This document shows, piece after piece, positions 22,903 to 42,000 of a stretch of DNA of 64,000 nt. Origin of the DNA: Ascaris suum (lineage: Eukaryota > Nematoda > Chromadorea > Rhabditida > Ascarididae); the NCBI GenBank assembly GCA_013433145.1, contig CM024177.1, positions 5,420,110-5,484,109 of the forward strand. The letters are read 5' to 3'. The position numbers were made by a program, and so were the translations under genes. The notes under the pieces were generated by a model. That model saw only the letters and a list, made by a program, of their open reading frames with translations. It was not told the origin of the DNA and made no database searches. Every line of letters begins with the position of its first letter. The first letter of the stretch is position 1.

Positions 22903-25199
22903 ATAGTACAGGAATGAATAGAACAGAGAATACAGTAAAATATAGAGAGCACATTCTTCCCTCTGCAACGGATACAAATATTCTTATGCGCAACGATCAT
23001 CACAACCTTTTTGTTGTTTCAGGCACCTATACCCTTTTAAACAGGAAGAAAGGAGTTGCAGCACTCTTATATCGACGTCACCATACCCTCATTCTTGGAC
23101 TTCTCGCTCCAATACACACAAGTTCAACTAATGCTGAATAATTAAGGAGGTGAGGATATTGCCTCTTCGGTCACAGCCAAGTGGATGAAGCGTGGTTCCT
23201 CGAACCTCATGCACACCTGTGTACTTTATACTCTTAAAATTGTCGAAAGCAAACTCATTAAACGAGAAAAAGAAATACTAATACTGCAAAGTAATAATCT
23301 CGCCGCTAAGGAATGGTTCATATCCCATTATCTGCTGGAATAATAAGTACCATAAATAACGAAAAAAGTAGACGTGAGCACAGTCTGGGTTACAAAAAAG
23401 TAACATATGTGTTAAGGCTGAATCGCATTAAATGCAATAACCTGCTATATAAACATATAATATGCAAATTGTCGGCATGAACTGTGTGTCTAATATGTGG
23501 AGAAGTGAAACTAAAAGAAAATTGTTCTCTCTCTCCCATTTCATCGCTGAGAACAAAGAGTTCTATTAAGTTTTCAAATGCTTTTTTGAGTGTGATGAAG
23601 CACTGATATCCAATATGCGAATGTAAGAATGATAAAGATGAACGAAACTATCACTCAATGAATTAATCGATAATCGATCATCTTTAAATTAGCGTTCATT
23701 TTTCGACCCGCCAAATATTTTCTATCATTAGCTTTGAATTTGGCACAATGAATAGAATTGATAAAATTTTTCGAAAACTTCATCCCCAACCTACAAAACT
23801 TGCTAAGTGTATTCGATATTTACGTGAAATTTATAAAATTTGGGTCATATTGCTCATTCAAATTAAAACACAAAGGCTGAATACGTTCGAATGGCCAAGA
23901 ATAAACGTTGATTTATTTACACTGGAAAATGCACTTTTTTTTTCAAATTTTAGCTGAGACAGAGGGTAAATTTGGCTGCGGGTTATTTATTGAATGATGA
24001 AATAGTGATGAATATGAGCAAGACTTCATCATAAATTTGAATCATTGAATATAGAGAGTGCACAAACAAAAGAGGTGCAAAGAAAAACAAAAATTGTAGG
24101 CGGAAAAGCGAACTGTGTTGTTAGGTGAGTTGCACCTCTCGCTTCCTAGCAGCACCTCCACCACGAGATTTCTTGATTAACCTGCCATCGTGAGACTCCA
24201 ATACTCAATCACATGACTGCTTTTTTTGATAGTGAGAGTGACACTACGACACATTCTCTTTCGACATTAATCAAGAGTTAATCAAGACGATGGCGCATTT
24301 CTTAAGGAAAACTTCAAATCCAGACGCTCGAAGTGACAAGTCTCAGACGCCCTTGCTCTTCATCACAGACAGAAATCAGCATTTCTTTGGCGATTTCTCC
24401 TCAATTGGCCGGTACCTTCAAGAGACAACGAAACTGTGCAGTGGTGTAGGAGGGGGGGGGGGGGGGGAGGGGGGGGGGAAATCATCTGACGCGATCTTAG
24501 ATCACATTAAAGTATAAACAAATCATGCTTCACTGTCTATGAGCATTTTGCCAACAACTCAAAGTTGCTTCTGGTTTGAAAAAAAACAGAAAATCCCAAT
24601 TTAGAAGGACAAAGGAAGCACTGCAAGAAGGCAGTCAAAAAGTCGACGGTGCATTGGCGCCCTCAGAGAAAGTGGAGAAGCTGCCAAAAGGTACACAAAT
24701 GTACAAATACCGGCTTAGAAATAAAACAAGCAGAGTTTTGTATTTCAGCTGATCCCACTGCCCACAGAGGATGGTTGCAATGTCGAAGCCTATATCGCCA
24801 CACATTAGCTGTTCTATGAGTCAGCCGATATAAAACAAAACCTGACCGGTGAATTGCAAACTTTTAATCAGGTTTTAATAAATTTTTGGGTTCCTTCGAA
24901 GCTGATGGATTAGTTCGACTGATTGTAAAATCGATAATCATATAATTTACAATATACCCACTAAGAAAACGGATAATCATGTAATCTTTCACCTCAAAGT
25001 TTAGTGATAAACGAGCTGAAACTATAACGCAGACAAGCAGATATGCAGACATAAAAATAAAACAACGAATCGATGTCAGCACGATGCACTTTTGAAGAGG
25101 AAATTTGCACACGAGTGCATTAAATGAAAAATAAAGGTAATAATTCGTTTAAAAGGACGTTCACATTCTTAGGTGCAAATTCAATTATTATGGGAAGTA
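22903..25199. other. No gene seen; poly-G run
   Basis: The plus strand is A-rich with no recognisable exon. An almost pure G run with two A interruptions lies at 24452-24478. The stretch at about 24990-25055 (CACCTCAAAGTTTAGTG and the following region) resembles 30620-30690. Confidence 0.45.
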
Positions 25200-25540
25200 G
25201 ACCTCGCTCGACACCGCAATTCAAAACGTGCTACGGATCACTAGTAACGCCTATCTGCACTCAACAAATTCAGTACACAATGCGGTCGTTGGACGTTGAT
25301 CGTCGGCCCGCTAACTTGCTGCACACGGCATTGCGCACACCACACTCCTCCGCTTGGACACGCACGCATTTGCACTGCAGCTCACGCCTATCGACCACCG
25401 CCTGCGCCCCCTCCGGCTTTTGCATGTCTAGTCTGCCGACCGGCACTGCTATCGGCATGGCTGTTCATGGACCCTCCTTGTTCCCCCTCCCATGTCCCCT
25501 TCCCGCCCGGCTGTTTGTTTCCTGCAGATCATGACACACT
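25200..25540. promoter_or_regulatory. GC- and CpG-rich island, possible promoter or first exon
   Basis: An abrupt GC-rich block with many CpG in AT-rich surroundings. It is open in a plus frame (25124-25534) and in a minus frame with an ATG at 25458. The minus reading (MPIAVPVGRLDMQKPEGAQA) could be a 5' exon of the minus-strand gene. Neither frame shows a known domain and no donor is clearly better than others, so only a regulatory or 5'-end role is suggested. Confidence 0.3.
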
Positions 25541-31769
<6,229 letters not shown>

Positions 31770-32121
31770 TAAAGTATAAGCAGATGAAATATATGCAAAT
31801 TTTTGGCAACATTTAAAGCCTATAATTCTTTCGAAACAGCAGCTCCAGTGAGCCCTGAATTGGAATTACGAGGCAGATAGATAAACCCACACGTATGTAC
31901 GTTTTACAAATGCGACACTTAAAGCGGCTACTATCCTCTACAGAACAGAATGAACGTTGCAGACATAAATATTTGATTCTAGATGAATGATAGCATGACG
32001 GAAAAGCGAATAGACGGCATCAGAGATGAATCATATGGTCGGGAAACATTTTATGGCGGCTGACCCGGTATATTCAATATTCCGTCCGCCGCTTTACTAA
32101 TTGCATCGAAGAAGGCAGAAC

Positions 32122-32454
<333 letters not shown>

Positions 32455-32995
32455 TGCGAATGCGGGTGAATGCGATTTAAATAAATAATTGCTCATCAAT
32501 CGATCACAAATGTGGCTCATAGAGATATCAAAGTTGCACACTAGTTGCTGTGCAAAGAAGTGGCAGGCCTCAAATTACCACATGCGTCAAATGCGTCAGT
32601 ATGTGAACGCACCCCAAATGCTAAACCGTAACTTCAACTGTCGAAATGAGCTTCCATCTTGGTGGTTGTATCTCGTCGTCTACGAGCTGATAGCGCATCA
32701 TCAGCGTAGATTTTGTTGTTCGATAATAATAGCCTAGATAACGTCGTTTCAATTGCTGATGTTTAAGTGCCTTTGTGCGAGAGTTATATCACATACAAAG
32801 TCGCTTCGTTTTTTCGCTCGAACCTTTTAGGCCTCGATGTCTGCTGTTGTGCATTTGCGCGTGCACTTTCTCGTTGCCAATGTATGCTAATCCTGGCCGT
32901 CTTGTTCCTGATGGTGTGCGCCTTCGTTGTTGGGGTTCGTGCGGTTGTTAGTGCGTGCTTACCATCACTTTTTGATATGTAGGTATTACAATAAA

Positions 32996-33017
32996 GATTC
33001 AGTTACCCAAGTTTGGT
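32996..33017 (+). other. SL1-like sequence
   Basis: It contains the 13-base string TTACCCAAGTTTG, identical to the core of the nematode spliced leader SL1, and matches 17 of the 22 SL1 positions. It is not followed by an SL RNA gene body (no GTAAAC donor). It could be the 5' end of a retroposed trans-spliced transcript, or chance. Confidence 0.3.
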
Positions 33018-33400
33018 GTGTGTGGTTCGCAAGGCAGCACGAAGGTGCAAACAAGAAGCCTGCGCAAGGTGGAATACGTCCTGGTATTGAAAGACGAAAC
33101 ATCTCAACCTTATCCGGTATATTATTGGGTAAAAGGCAGACGCAATAAGTCGTCATTGGCACGCGGAAGGCGTCATCAACTGGAGTAGCACGAGACCCAG
33201 GCCGACCGGGGACGGGAGCCCAGTAAACGTGATCATCGGATCCAGCGGTGGTCGTGGATTGATCAGCACCCATGGACGATGGATCGGAAGCGCGGCACAC
33301 CAGATCAGATGCGATTGCGGCAGACAGCGGAGGACCAGCAGCAGCACAGTCGACATCAAATAACAGTGATACAGGCCTCGCTTTCAAAAAGGTTTTGTCA
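33003..33400 (+). other. GC-rich patch with open frames, unknown
   Basis: A GC-rich block lying between the SL1-like sequence and a LINE relic. One plus frame reads VEYVLVLKDETSQPYPVYYW and then VKGRRNKSSLARG before a stop. Another starts at an ATG (33272) and runs MDDGSEARHTRSDAIAADSG to a possible donor AAAAAG|GTTTTG at about 33391. No family was recognised. It may be the 5' part of the adjacent retroelement, a retropseudogene or an isolated exon. Confidence 0.3.
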
Positions 33401-33689
33401 TGCTTTCTTGCTTTGATTGTTTGCTCGCGAACCTTTGGTGCGTACCTTTTTGTTGAATTCTCTGCTAAGCGGTCAATACAGCATGTACATGCACATTTGT
33501 ATTTATATTTATATCTTTATCCATAAACATCACCTAATAATGAAGAAGCCTCGCCTTATCTATATTGTACATTTTATGCGAAATGAAACAAGCCATAAAA
33601 TAGTGCAGCGAATATACTGCTGATGGCTGTGGTTTCGATAACTTAAATCATTCATGCGCAGCCTCCTGTCGCCCTCACAGAGAGGATGG

Positions 33690-34900
33690 CGACGGAGTTG
33701 ATGAGTGGCAGAGGACGCCAAGAATTTCGCAGCATTGAGACCGTCACCCTCTCTCTATTTAAGCGTGTTTTACATTCAACGTTCGAACACTCACGAACGA
33801 TTAAACAGTGAACGTTTTGTTGCACGAATCCGAAACATCCGGGTCAACATTCTTGCAATCAGCGACGCGTGGCGCCCAACTGGAGCGATAGCGGAATGGA
33901 GATAGAGCACTTAGATTCTACTTGGCGCTGCTCAGAAAGGTGTTAGAGATGTCGAATTTATCCTTCGCCCGCAAGCAACGAGTAGAATCATTCCCGGTGA
34001 GATGATGTCTTCGCATGCTGGTGCTCTCGTTGTTCGAATTGATAGACAATCCGCAGTGAAAATCACTGCAGTTTGTGCAGCCAGTTCAGCTGCAGAAAAC
34101 GAAAGGATTAAGCGGTTTTATGAAGGAATAATGTGGCAGTGGAGTAGAAAAATAGTCGACATATACGATTGTCCTCTGGTATTTCAGTGCGAAGTTGGGA
34201 AAACGGGAAGATTCAGAACAATACATCGAACGCTACAGTGCTGTAGCGAGATACGAAAGAGGCGAAAGGCTCGCTGATTTCGATGAGTCTTCCTGAACCT
34301 ATTTAATGAACTTTTTCTTCAGTAAGCGAACTGGAAGACGTTGATTTAGCAAGTCTCCAACGACATAACCAGCAACGAAATAGACTGCATCGTAGAGATA
34401 AGCGAAGGCTGGCTACGGACATATCCATTATCTAGAAGTCGGACATATCCATCATGCATTATGACATCCTGCTGTGGGAGCAAAACTCAGGATCGGTTTC
34501 AAAACGGAAGGAAGGATTAAGACGCAACAACGTAATCTATCGAAGTAGACGACAGCAGTTCGTGGGAGATTTTTTCTCACAAGCTGTTGCACTCGAGAAG
34601 TGGGATGTTTTCTGAAATATTACTGATGCCAATTTCACCTACTTTCTCGGCAAGTATACTAAATGTAGGGCTGATGCTAGTGCGAATGCAGCTAGATGCC
34701 TCATATGCTGTGTTAGCCAACGAACCTTAGCGTTCTCCGAAGAAGACGAACGACAGCTGCGGCAGGAAATACAGCTTTGGAATATAACTTACTTTTGAGG
34801 TAATAAGAAGGAGAATCACACATGATTACAACGGCTTCGAAAAGAAAAAGCTGACGTGATAGCGCGTCCAACATTGCCGCTATCGTATGAGATGATAATA
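33690..34900 (+). mobile_element. Decayed LINE (RTE/CR1-like), endonuclease and linker part
   Basis: Translation in shifting plus frames gives the apurinic-type endonuclease of non-LTR retrotransposons. Near 33770 it reads TFNVRTLTND. Then RNIRVNILAISDAWRP is the LDILAISETR block. GVRDVEFILRP and IIPGEMMSSHAGALVVRID (33939-34040) match the GVGFIV...SSRVGALVIRID block, followed by ENERIKRFYEGI. Further on, EIDCIV (near 34365) and AGNTALEYNLLL, VIRRRITHDYNGFEKKKL (34760-34855) match the linker ahead of the reverse transcriptase. Several stops and frameshifts make it inactive. No reverse transcriptase core, 3' tail or target-site duplication was found here. Confidence 0.72.
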
Positions 34901-37900
34901 AGAAAAATATACATCTTCGCCACTGATTCCCTCTGAGCATTTTTTCACGTGAATTAACCGTCAACAATCTGTAAACAACACGAATTGCAATTGATGCATT
35001 TTATGCAACATAACTGGTAACAGTCATTCCATATTTACTTTTGTAATAAAGAGTACAAATACCTGTGCCTGTTCAAGTAATCTCTTTCACCTGCTTAGGC
35101 TGTCACGTGGACAATAGCACTGCTAGTTATTGTTGCTTCAAGTTTTGCGCATTTTCGTCACGCTGGCATTGATTAAGCTATTCGCCCTCCCCCGCCAGAA
35201 TCGCGGAAGCTGAGAAAAAGGCAGTAGCCAATAGGCGTTTAGTCTATTTGAAGGACGCTGATATGAAGGGCAGTATTGGTGGGGTGTCTTTAATATTAAT
35301 GGAACGGTGACATGATCTGTTGGAATATTAAACGAGGAGATGCTGTTTGAGGCACTTGGCACCACTGAAGCCTCGGGCGACAAGAAACTGGAAGATATGA
35401 TAGAGGTGCGAAGCGGTGAAATTCACTCGCGGCACAAACAGCAATTTTCAGTGTCTCAGTGTCTCACTAGTGCAATGGAACTGAATTTGAGATTAAATAG
35501 AATTCAAATTTTTCATCAAATGTGGTACAAAATTTTGAAAGCGGCTGCCTTTCTCATTGAACATCCAAAAGCGAAATGAGATATTTAAGATGCAGAGGGC
35601 TATTTATTATTCTTCGAAATCGCTGTCTTTTTCGCACCTATTTGAGAAAAGTGAAGCAGGCAGCTTTCCAGAAGAAAAAGAGGTGAAAGTGGAAGAAAAA
35701 CTTTTTTCTTCATATTTTATGGCGTAGCGTTTACATAATAACAGATTGAGGAAAACCACCATAGATGTCGATTTGGTTTCGATTCGAGAATCTGATGGCG
35801 ACATTCTATAACAATCGACCAATCGATCCAGTTCGAATTTGTCTTTTTTCATTGGCCGACTGTGAAGGAAGTCTGCTTACAGTCTAAAGCCGAATCATCG
35901 GCTGTGCGGAAATGTCGAAAATCTTTCGGTTAGGAATGGAATATCGGCAACAGTTGTAGTGGCAGCGCCCACAAACGTGTTCGTTAATGAATATTTCGCT
36001 GCTACACGAAAATCTTTGTAATCTTAATTCCCGCAACGACGATGGAAACATTTCCGCTCGCGCGGTATCGTTAAATCACGAACACAAAACAACATCATTG
36101 TGCTTGATGAGCATTGCCTAAGGATCTCTTCATTTGAAACCGGAAGTGCCGTCGACTTTTTATCGCACTTCTTTTAACGAACTCTCATTCTTTGTCAACG
36201 TGGGAGTGATCTCCTCAGCAGGCGATTCTCAACTACGTGACGTCTTTGTGTTCTCTCATTGCCACTTATGTTGTATGCAAATATGTAGAAGTATTCGTAT
36301 TGTGTGATGTCAGTCTGGTACACTTTTTTTTCAAGAGTATTACGCCCGAGTGATATCCAGTAATGGTTGTGTTAGAACTTGAGAGAGTCGATCTCAGTGT
36401 GATAATTAATTTCGTGTTGCAGTGAATTGGAGTGGTGTAGCTAATGCCAATAGCCTTGCTAACGATCACTATCACCGCCTCTAACAGAAACAACTGTTTT
36501 ATCACTTCTCTTTTCGAACGAGAGACGTGAATTGGCATTAATTTATACAGCTTCATTTCAAGCGCATAACACTGCATACACTGTTTGTTGATGCGCTCAT
36601 CTTGCACACTTTTTTGTGGCCGTAATATATGGTGACACGATTGCATTTTGTGCCAACATTTTGATACCTAGAAACTTGACTCGGAAACTGGTAAGTTTTT
36701 CTTCGATTCATAGCTGTTCATCCGCATTCTTGCTTGAAATATATAAAAGTTTTATTCCCGGTGGTCGGATGCCGTGTTTCACTTCTTGTAAACGAGGCAG
36801 GAAACAGTATGTGTCTATACGTAATGTGAGGTGTCACACATCTCTGTCTCCTTGGCACCATGCTACCTAAGGTCGACAAAAAATTTGAATATTCCTAGTT
36901 ATAGTTGAGTGATTCGCAGCATCGGTCAGCCAACCATTGATAAAATATAAGTGTATATAGTAGCGGTAGTAACCGACTGAAGGGTTGACTCAGACTGAAG
37001 AGATTTCAAAAATATCGGTCGAATGGAATCGAAGACTTTTAGTACAAAAGAAATTTCGTTCCCAACCGAAGAAATCGATCGACTGGCATTTTTTGAAATT
37101 TTATTTCCAACTTTGATTAAAAGGTTTTTTAAATTAAAAGCGGACTCTATTTTGCTTAATACTGTCACTCGTCATACTCTTTAATCCAATAATAAGAAAA
37201 AAATAGGAGAACAGTTAAGAGTAATCGGCGTTGATGCAGCCAAAATAAAATACGCAACAAAATCTTGACTGCCACCGAATGGCTTATCGATGGGCTCGGA
37301 GCATAACAGGTGATAAGGGCCTTGCTTGGGATAACGTTGGCAACGATAGTCAGCAGAAAGTTTGAAACACGAGAGGCATAGGTTAATTACTTCACTAGTT
37401 CGCGAACAGTGTGTGTTCTGTGTGATGACTCGAAGACAAACCCAGAAAGAGATCAACACATCGGTCGAGTAATATGCTAGCTCGAGGGATCGCAAACGCG
37501 AATAAAATCCCTAAAATAATGCCAAGTAGATAACGTTAATGTAAGTGGATAAAGTTGTCGTAATTGACGATCATTCAACATTTCATCAATGTCTTCATAT
37601 TTCCCTGAGGTTATGTCTCACCAACCATTACCATATCCGAGCAACTGGACACCGGCAGATGTGCCAGCTAACCGCCTGGTCGTTTTGAAAATAAGAACGT
37701 CTCTGGCTATAATGACCATTGCCGAATGAAACTTATCGAGCTTCTTCATGAACGTGTCAACAGATGTTTCAAATTTATCCATAATCTGCAAAGATCTGTC
37801 CACATACCTGATATTATCGAATAGACACGTGAGGTGAACTCAAGAAGACGGTGTCAGTCATTGTAAATTTTTGAGTATGACAAAGCAACTGGATGATAGC

Positions 37901-38776
37901 TTGTCTTTAATCCTGTTCGAAATCTCTCTAGATTTTGGATGTCATTAAAGCCATACCTTGATGGGTCGGATCTTTCCCTTGCGGCGGTTCAGGCGAAATT
38001 CTGTTCGTACCGTATACTTTTCGGAAATGTCACCGTTTGTCAACGGGCATTATTAAAAAACGAATTTCGGTTAGCAGCTGAATGAACTCCGGAAATGGCG
38101 GTCGGTTACCGGCCGGAATCGCTAAGTGGAAACCGGCTTTTGATTACAAACGAAAATATCGAAAAAGTAAAGGTCGAATTTCGGTTATTTAGTTAGCATC
38201 GCAAGTTACCAGATCCGTTGATATCGACCCAACGCGAGATCACTCGGAAACGCGTTGGACATTACTGATGAATCCATTCAGTGTTTTAAATTGCATTTCT
38301 ATGTATACTTTGCATTTCTATCCATTATCTCTCATACTTATCAGGACGTCATCGCATCGTGGGGTCTCGTTTATAGGTGGGAGGCGTCAAATTCCGTTTC
38401 TGTTTGATATATACAGGAACCACTTGCATATGCGCCTGCCAGTATGCAGTCCCTCATCCACAACATTGAACAAGTTACCCACTCGCTGGCACATTGTTGC
38501 GTTGCTTGAGAACCTTCCGAATAGTGGTTTAATATGTGCACAGTTAAGAGCGCGTCGAGCAGCGTGGCAAATGGCGCATCGAAACAGACAGGTAGTTCTG
38601 GGTAGAGAGTAATGCTCTATGGCAGAAGCGTGGCGTATATGGAGAAGATATTGCGCCCTCTTTCTTCCATTGTGCGTCTGCTTGTTCGTTACCGAGCTTT
38701 GCATGGGTGGCGAGTGAAAACGGCATAGCCAGCCGGTGTAGTGGTGCACGGATCCGAAAACTCTGCGTTGTTACAG
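34901..38776. other. Upstream region of PIKfyve, no exon confirmed
   Basis: Short frames on both strands (for example 35138-35383, 36266-36646, 38268-38749) without domains. A stretch near 38098-38135 is GC-rich. The plus strand becomes T-rich toward the right. The PIKfyve promoter presumably lies here. Confidence 0.4.
38766..38776 (+). promoter_or_regulatory. Candidate trans-splice acceptor ahead of PIKfyve
   Basis: GCGTTGTTACAG ends at 38776, 20 bases before the ATG at 38797. A short 5' UTR behind a 3' splice site is typical of nematode spliced-leader addition; an ordinary 5' UTR intron would look the same. Confidence 0.4.
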
Positions 38777-38796
38777 GTGGTTAAAACCAATTATCT

Positions 38797-39049
38797 ATGG
38801 AAGTTTCTGCTGCTGATGGAGGAATAACATATTTTGCTCGGCTTCCGGCGGAGCTCGAAAAGGAAGCATCCACCTCGAACGGTATCCTCGGGAATCTTTT
38901 CGGTCGTTTCTTCTCGGGTGCAAAGGAAGACTCAGATGTAGCTGATGAAACATCAAGGTCATCAGAAGAGGTACAGACCGGCGAGACGATATCTCACGAG
39001 GATGTGAAGGAGCCAGATAATTGCTCGACAGTTTCGGATAACGCATCCG
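38797..39049 (+). CDS. PIKFYVE: PIKfyve exon 1, initiator
   Basis: It starts MEVSAADGGITYFARLPAEL and contains ILGNLFGRFFSG, a hydrophobic patch in an otherwise acidic, Ser/Thr-rich segment. The donor G|GTAACC leaves phase 1. The start was chosen because it is the first ATG after the acceptor at 38776 and the frame fits exon 2. Confidence 0.72.
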
Positions 39050-42000
39050 GTAACCATTTAGCCAGATAATTCCTCTAAGCTTCATGCAGATTGCTTCATT
39101 ACTGAATGAAAGTACTGTCAAAATTATAAACGGTGATCGGCAGTAGTTTTCTCCGCCTCTCGAACCTTACTTCTAATCGAGTGGGTCGTCCAAATGCTTT
39201 CTTCACAAACCTTTTCAAAAATATGATAACAGCATCATTTCTTAACGTTCATATTTTAAACTCTCGTCTTTGGTAATTTCGCGCTGTCGAGAATCGATGC
39301 GTGATATTTGTAATATTTGCCTCATTATCTGTTGAATATAGTTTCACTTGCACTATTCGCCCCTTCTCTGCAGCGCCACCTTCTCTCTCATCTCCTCAGG
39401 TTGCACTCAGAATGTGCCATAAAATTTTTCGATGTCAATTTGCTCTAAAATAGATCGGCTGCGAGGAGAAAGGTGAACGTTTGGCTAGTAAACTGATCGT
39501 AGGTTGCGCATAACGCCTTGTCGTGCACTAATCCACCGTTGTTTATGCATCCTTGCAAGTTTGTTTTGCTAGCCACGTTCTAGCAACGCCGTATCTATGC
39601 GTTTTTGTGTATTTACTTTCCTGCGTATTCGCTATTTGGCACTTGTAAAGCGCTTAAGCTAGAGGTACGGAATTTGGCAAATGTAATCTACACCTCTGGA
39701 TAACTTCTAGACCAGCTTTCATATTCACTTGTAAACTTCAAGAGAAGTTATAGACAATCAATGAGTTTAATACTTTCGTGGATTCTACTAGGTCAAGCAG
39801 ATTGAAGTTTCTACCAACGGGATCGAAAAAAAATCGTCCTTGGCTCATTTTCTTGAGTGATCGGTTCAGTAAAATGCAGATATATTTAGTAATTAGTAGA
39901 GTAATTATTCAGAGATGATATAAAGTTGTTAATAAACTCTTGCAATGGTTACATTATATTTTTGAAGTTATGAGAGTAGCTCGTGTGGTGAGCGGAACTA
40001 AAGAGCGCATCATATATGCTCTTCCACTTATCTGCCTAAAAACGAAATTCAACTGCGTGCTATTGCTGTTTGATAAACTTATAGATGGAAATAACTGGTT
40101 TAGTTGCTTTCTAACTCACCTCAATAGTTTCTTTTTTTTCATTTAACAGTGACAGTGTTATCGCCTTGTTTTCCCGATGTCAACTGTATTGCTGTCGCAA
40201 TGCTTGCATCATTATGGCACTAGCAGAGAAGCTTCATACTTGAATGTGCTCGGCTAAGGGGATTGTGGAGTGATTTAATGGTTTAGGTACTTTAAACTTC
40301 TTGAATACACAATGAATCATTGAATGAATCCTTAAACGAAAAAACTTGTTCGTATACTATGGGGAGCATTGCTTCAGGCAGGAATGAAGAAACGGAGGCC
40401 GAAGGAAGCAACGGGCCTGCGGGAAGTGTCGCGAAACGCAAATTGTCGACGCGACTTTCATCGTTATTTCGCTCGAGGAGGCCATCTCTTGTTGACTACA
40501 ACAGGTGATTGATTTAATGCCATCGTTTTATTAATTGCACCGTTTCGGTGTTGATATTTCTGATGAAATAGTTTATCTTCAGGTTCGTATTAGAATTCAA
40601 AGAAAAATGTTTCTCATTCGTACTTTCATAAATCCCTTCTCTCCAATTTGATGGGTAATTTCACCTGATTAAGTCACACGAATCCCTTTCGCCTTCTTAG
40701 TCTCAATTTTTTTAATGCATCTAATCAATCGCTTTCCCACTCTGCACCACGCCCTCTCCCCTTCCCTCACCTCTCCCCTCCACACCAAATATATTGACGA
40801 ATCTTTAAAGCAAATTGGTAGATCGGGTTCCCGTCCTTTCTCGTACCACCTAGCTGGAAATATTAGTCTCGTGACTTTCGAGTGCCCCGTTAGAATCGCA
40901 TTTTCGCTTTATTGCTTCCTTTTTGTTCCACCATGGATACATTTTTTTGCTCAAATGATTTAATGTAACGAAGAACGATTTTCATAGTCGTATAGCTGTG
41001 CTCTAGTTTCACTTTCATTGCCGTTTAGAAGGGGAATGAGTGATTGGATTTTTTAGAGTACAGAAATATTGAGAATAATGTGGTAACTTTCGTCTCTCTA
41101 GACACTGTTTTTAGTGGCGTTGACGCCCTTAACTTCGATGGTCACACATTCGTCAATCGTCTCGCATTCTCTTCGGTTTTCCTTGCAAACGAGACGGTGT
41201 TTTTTTTTCCTTCTCTCAAAACGCTCGTTTACATGAGCTTATTTCTTTTTCTTACTCGTTCTCTTTCTTTCTGTCCCAACTGCATTATTTCAAAAGTCTT
41301 TTTATTCGTCTTCGTCGTTTTTTCTCTGGAAATTGTTTCATTGCGTTCAATAGATGTACAGGTGGCATCCTTCATGATGTTCACATATGATCTTGCAGAT
41401 GATTGCTAAGTTGGAATGTTCCGTTGTCCCGTAGAGCCCCGTGTCGCTGTGCCATAAAATATTGATTCAGTTGTCGTGATTCGGCCCGCCATCCGATGTT
41501 ATTTATTTTTAAGAATCGTACACACCAGAGATAGTCTCGCAATTATTCTTTCCTCTTAGACGTGCGATGTTGCTCCCTCTGGATTGAGTGTGTTGAATTT
41601 CCGCTATTTTCAAATAGATCAGGGCTTTCCCAATTTTTTTCATTTCTAAGTTTCTGCTCATTTGGAAGAGATGGTCGTAGTTGTGGTTATAAGTGCCACT
41701 GGGTTAGTGCTGACTCCTTCTATAAATAACGAATATGTTTATTTATATGTCTCTTATTCGGTCCATTATCGATTGTCATAAAGTGCTTTCAGGCATAGTG
41801 TAAGTATTATACTCCAGTCGTAAAGTTTTAATTTGCCAGGGGGGAAGTTTAGGTACCGTGTGTTTTATGAAGGTCATGGTAAACTAATTAAAGTAATGTC
41901 CTGTCCCCCTCCCCCTGCTTTTGCTTTTCACTTGCAAGTTCTACAAAAATGCTTTGGCTTTATAACATTTACAGCGGACTGTTTTTCAGTCCTTCTTTGA

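Noticed and set aside
22795..23141. Frames over the second palindromic repeat copy
   Set aside because: The matching frame is not kept in the first copy, so the repeat is not protein-coding.
25124..25534. 136-codon plus-strand frame in the GC-rich island
   Set aside because: No domain and no confident splice site. GC-rich DNA has few stops in any frame, and the minus strand is open too. Kept only as a composition feature.
38268..38749. 114- and 120-codon frames on opposite strands just upstream of PIKfyve
   Set aside because: Neither shows a domain, splice signals consistent with exon 1, or similarity to PIKfyve; likely promoter-side chance frames.
41044..41409. 121-codon plus-strand frame, hydrophobic
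   Set aside because: A T-rich intron yields Phe/Leu/Val codons by composition; no splice borders or PIKfyve similarity.
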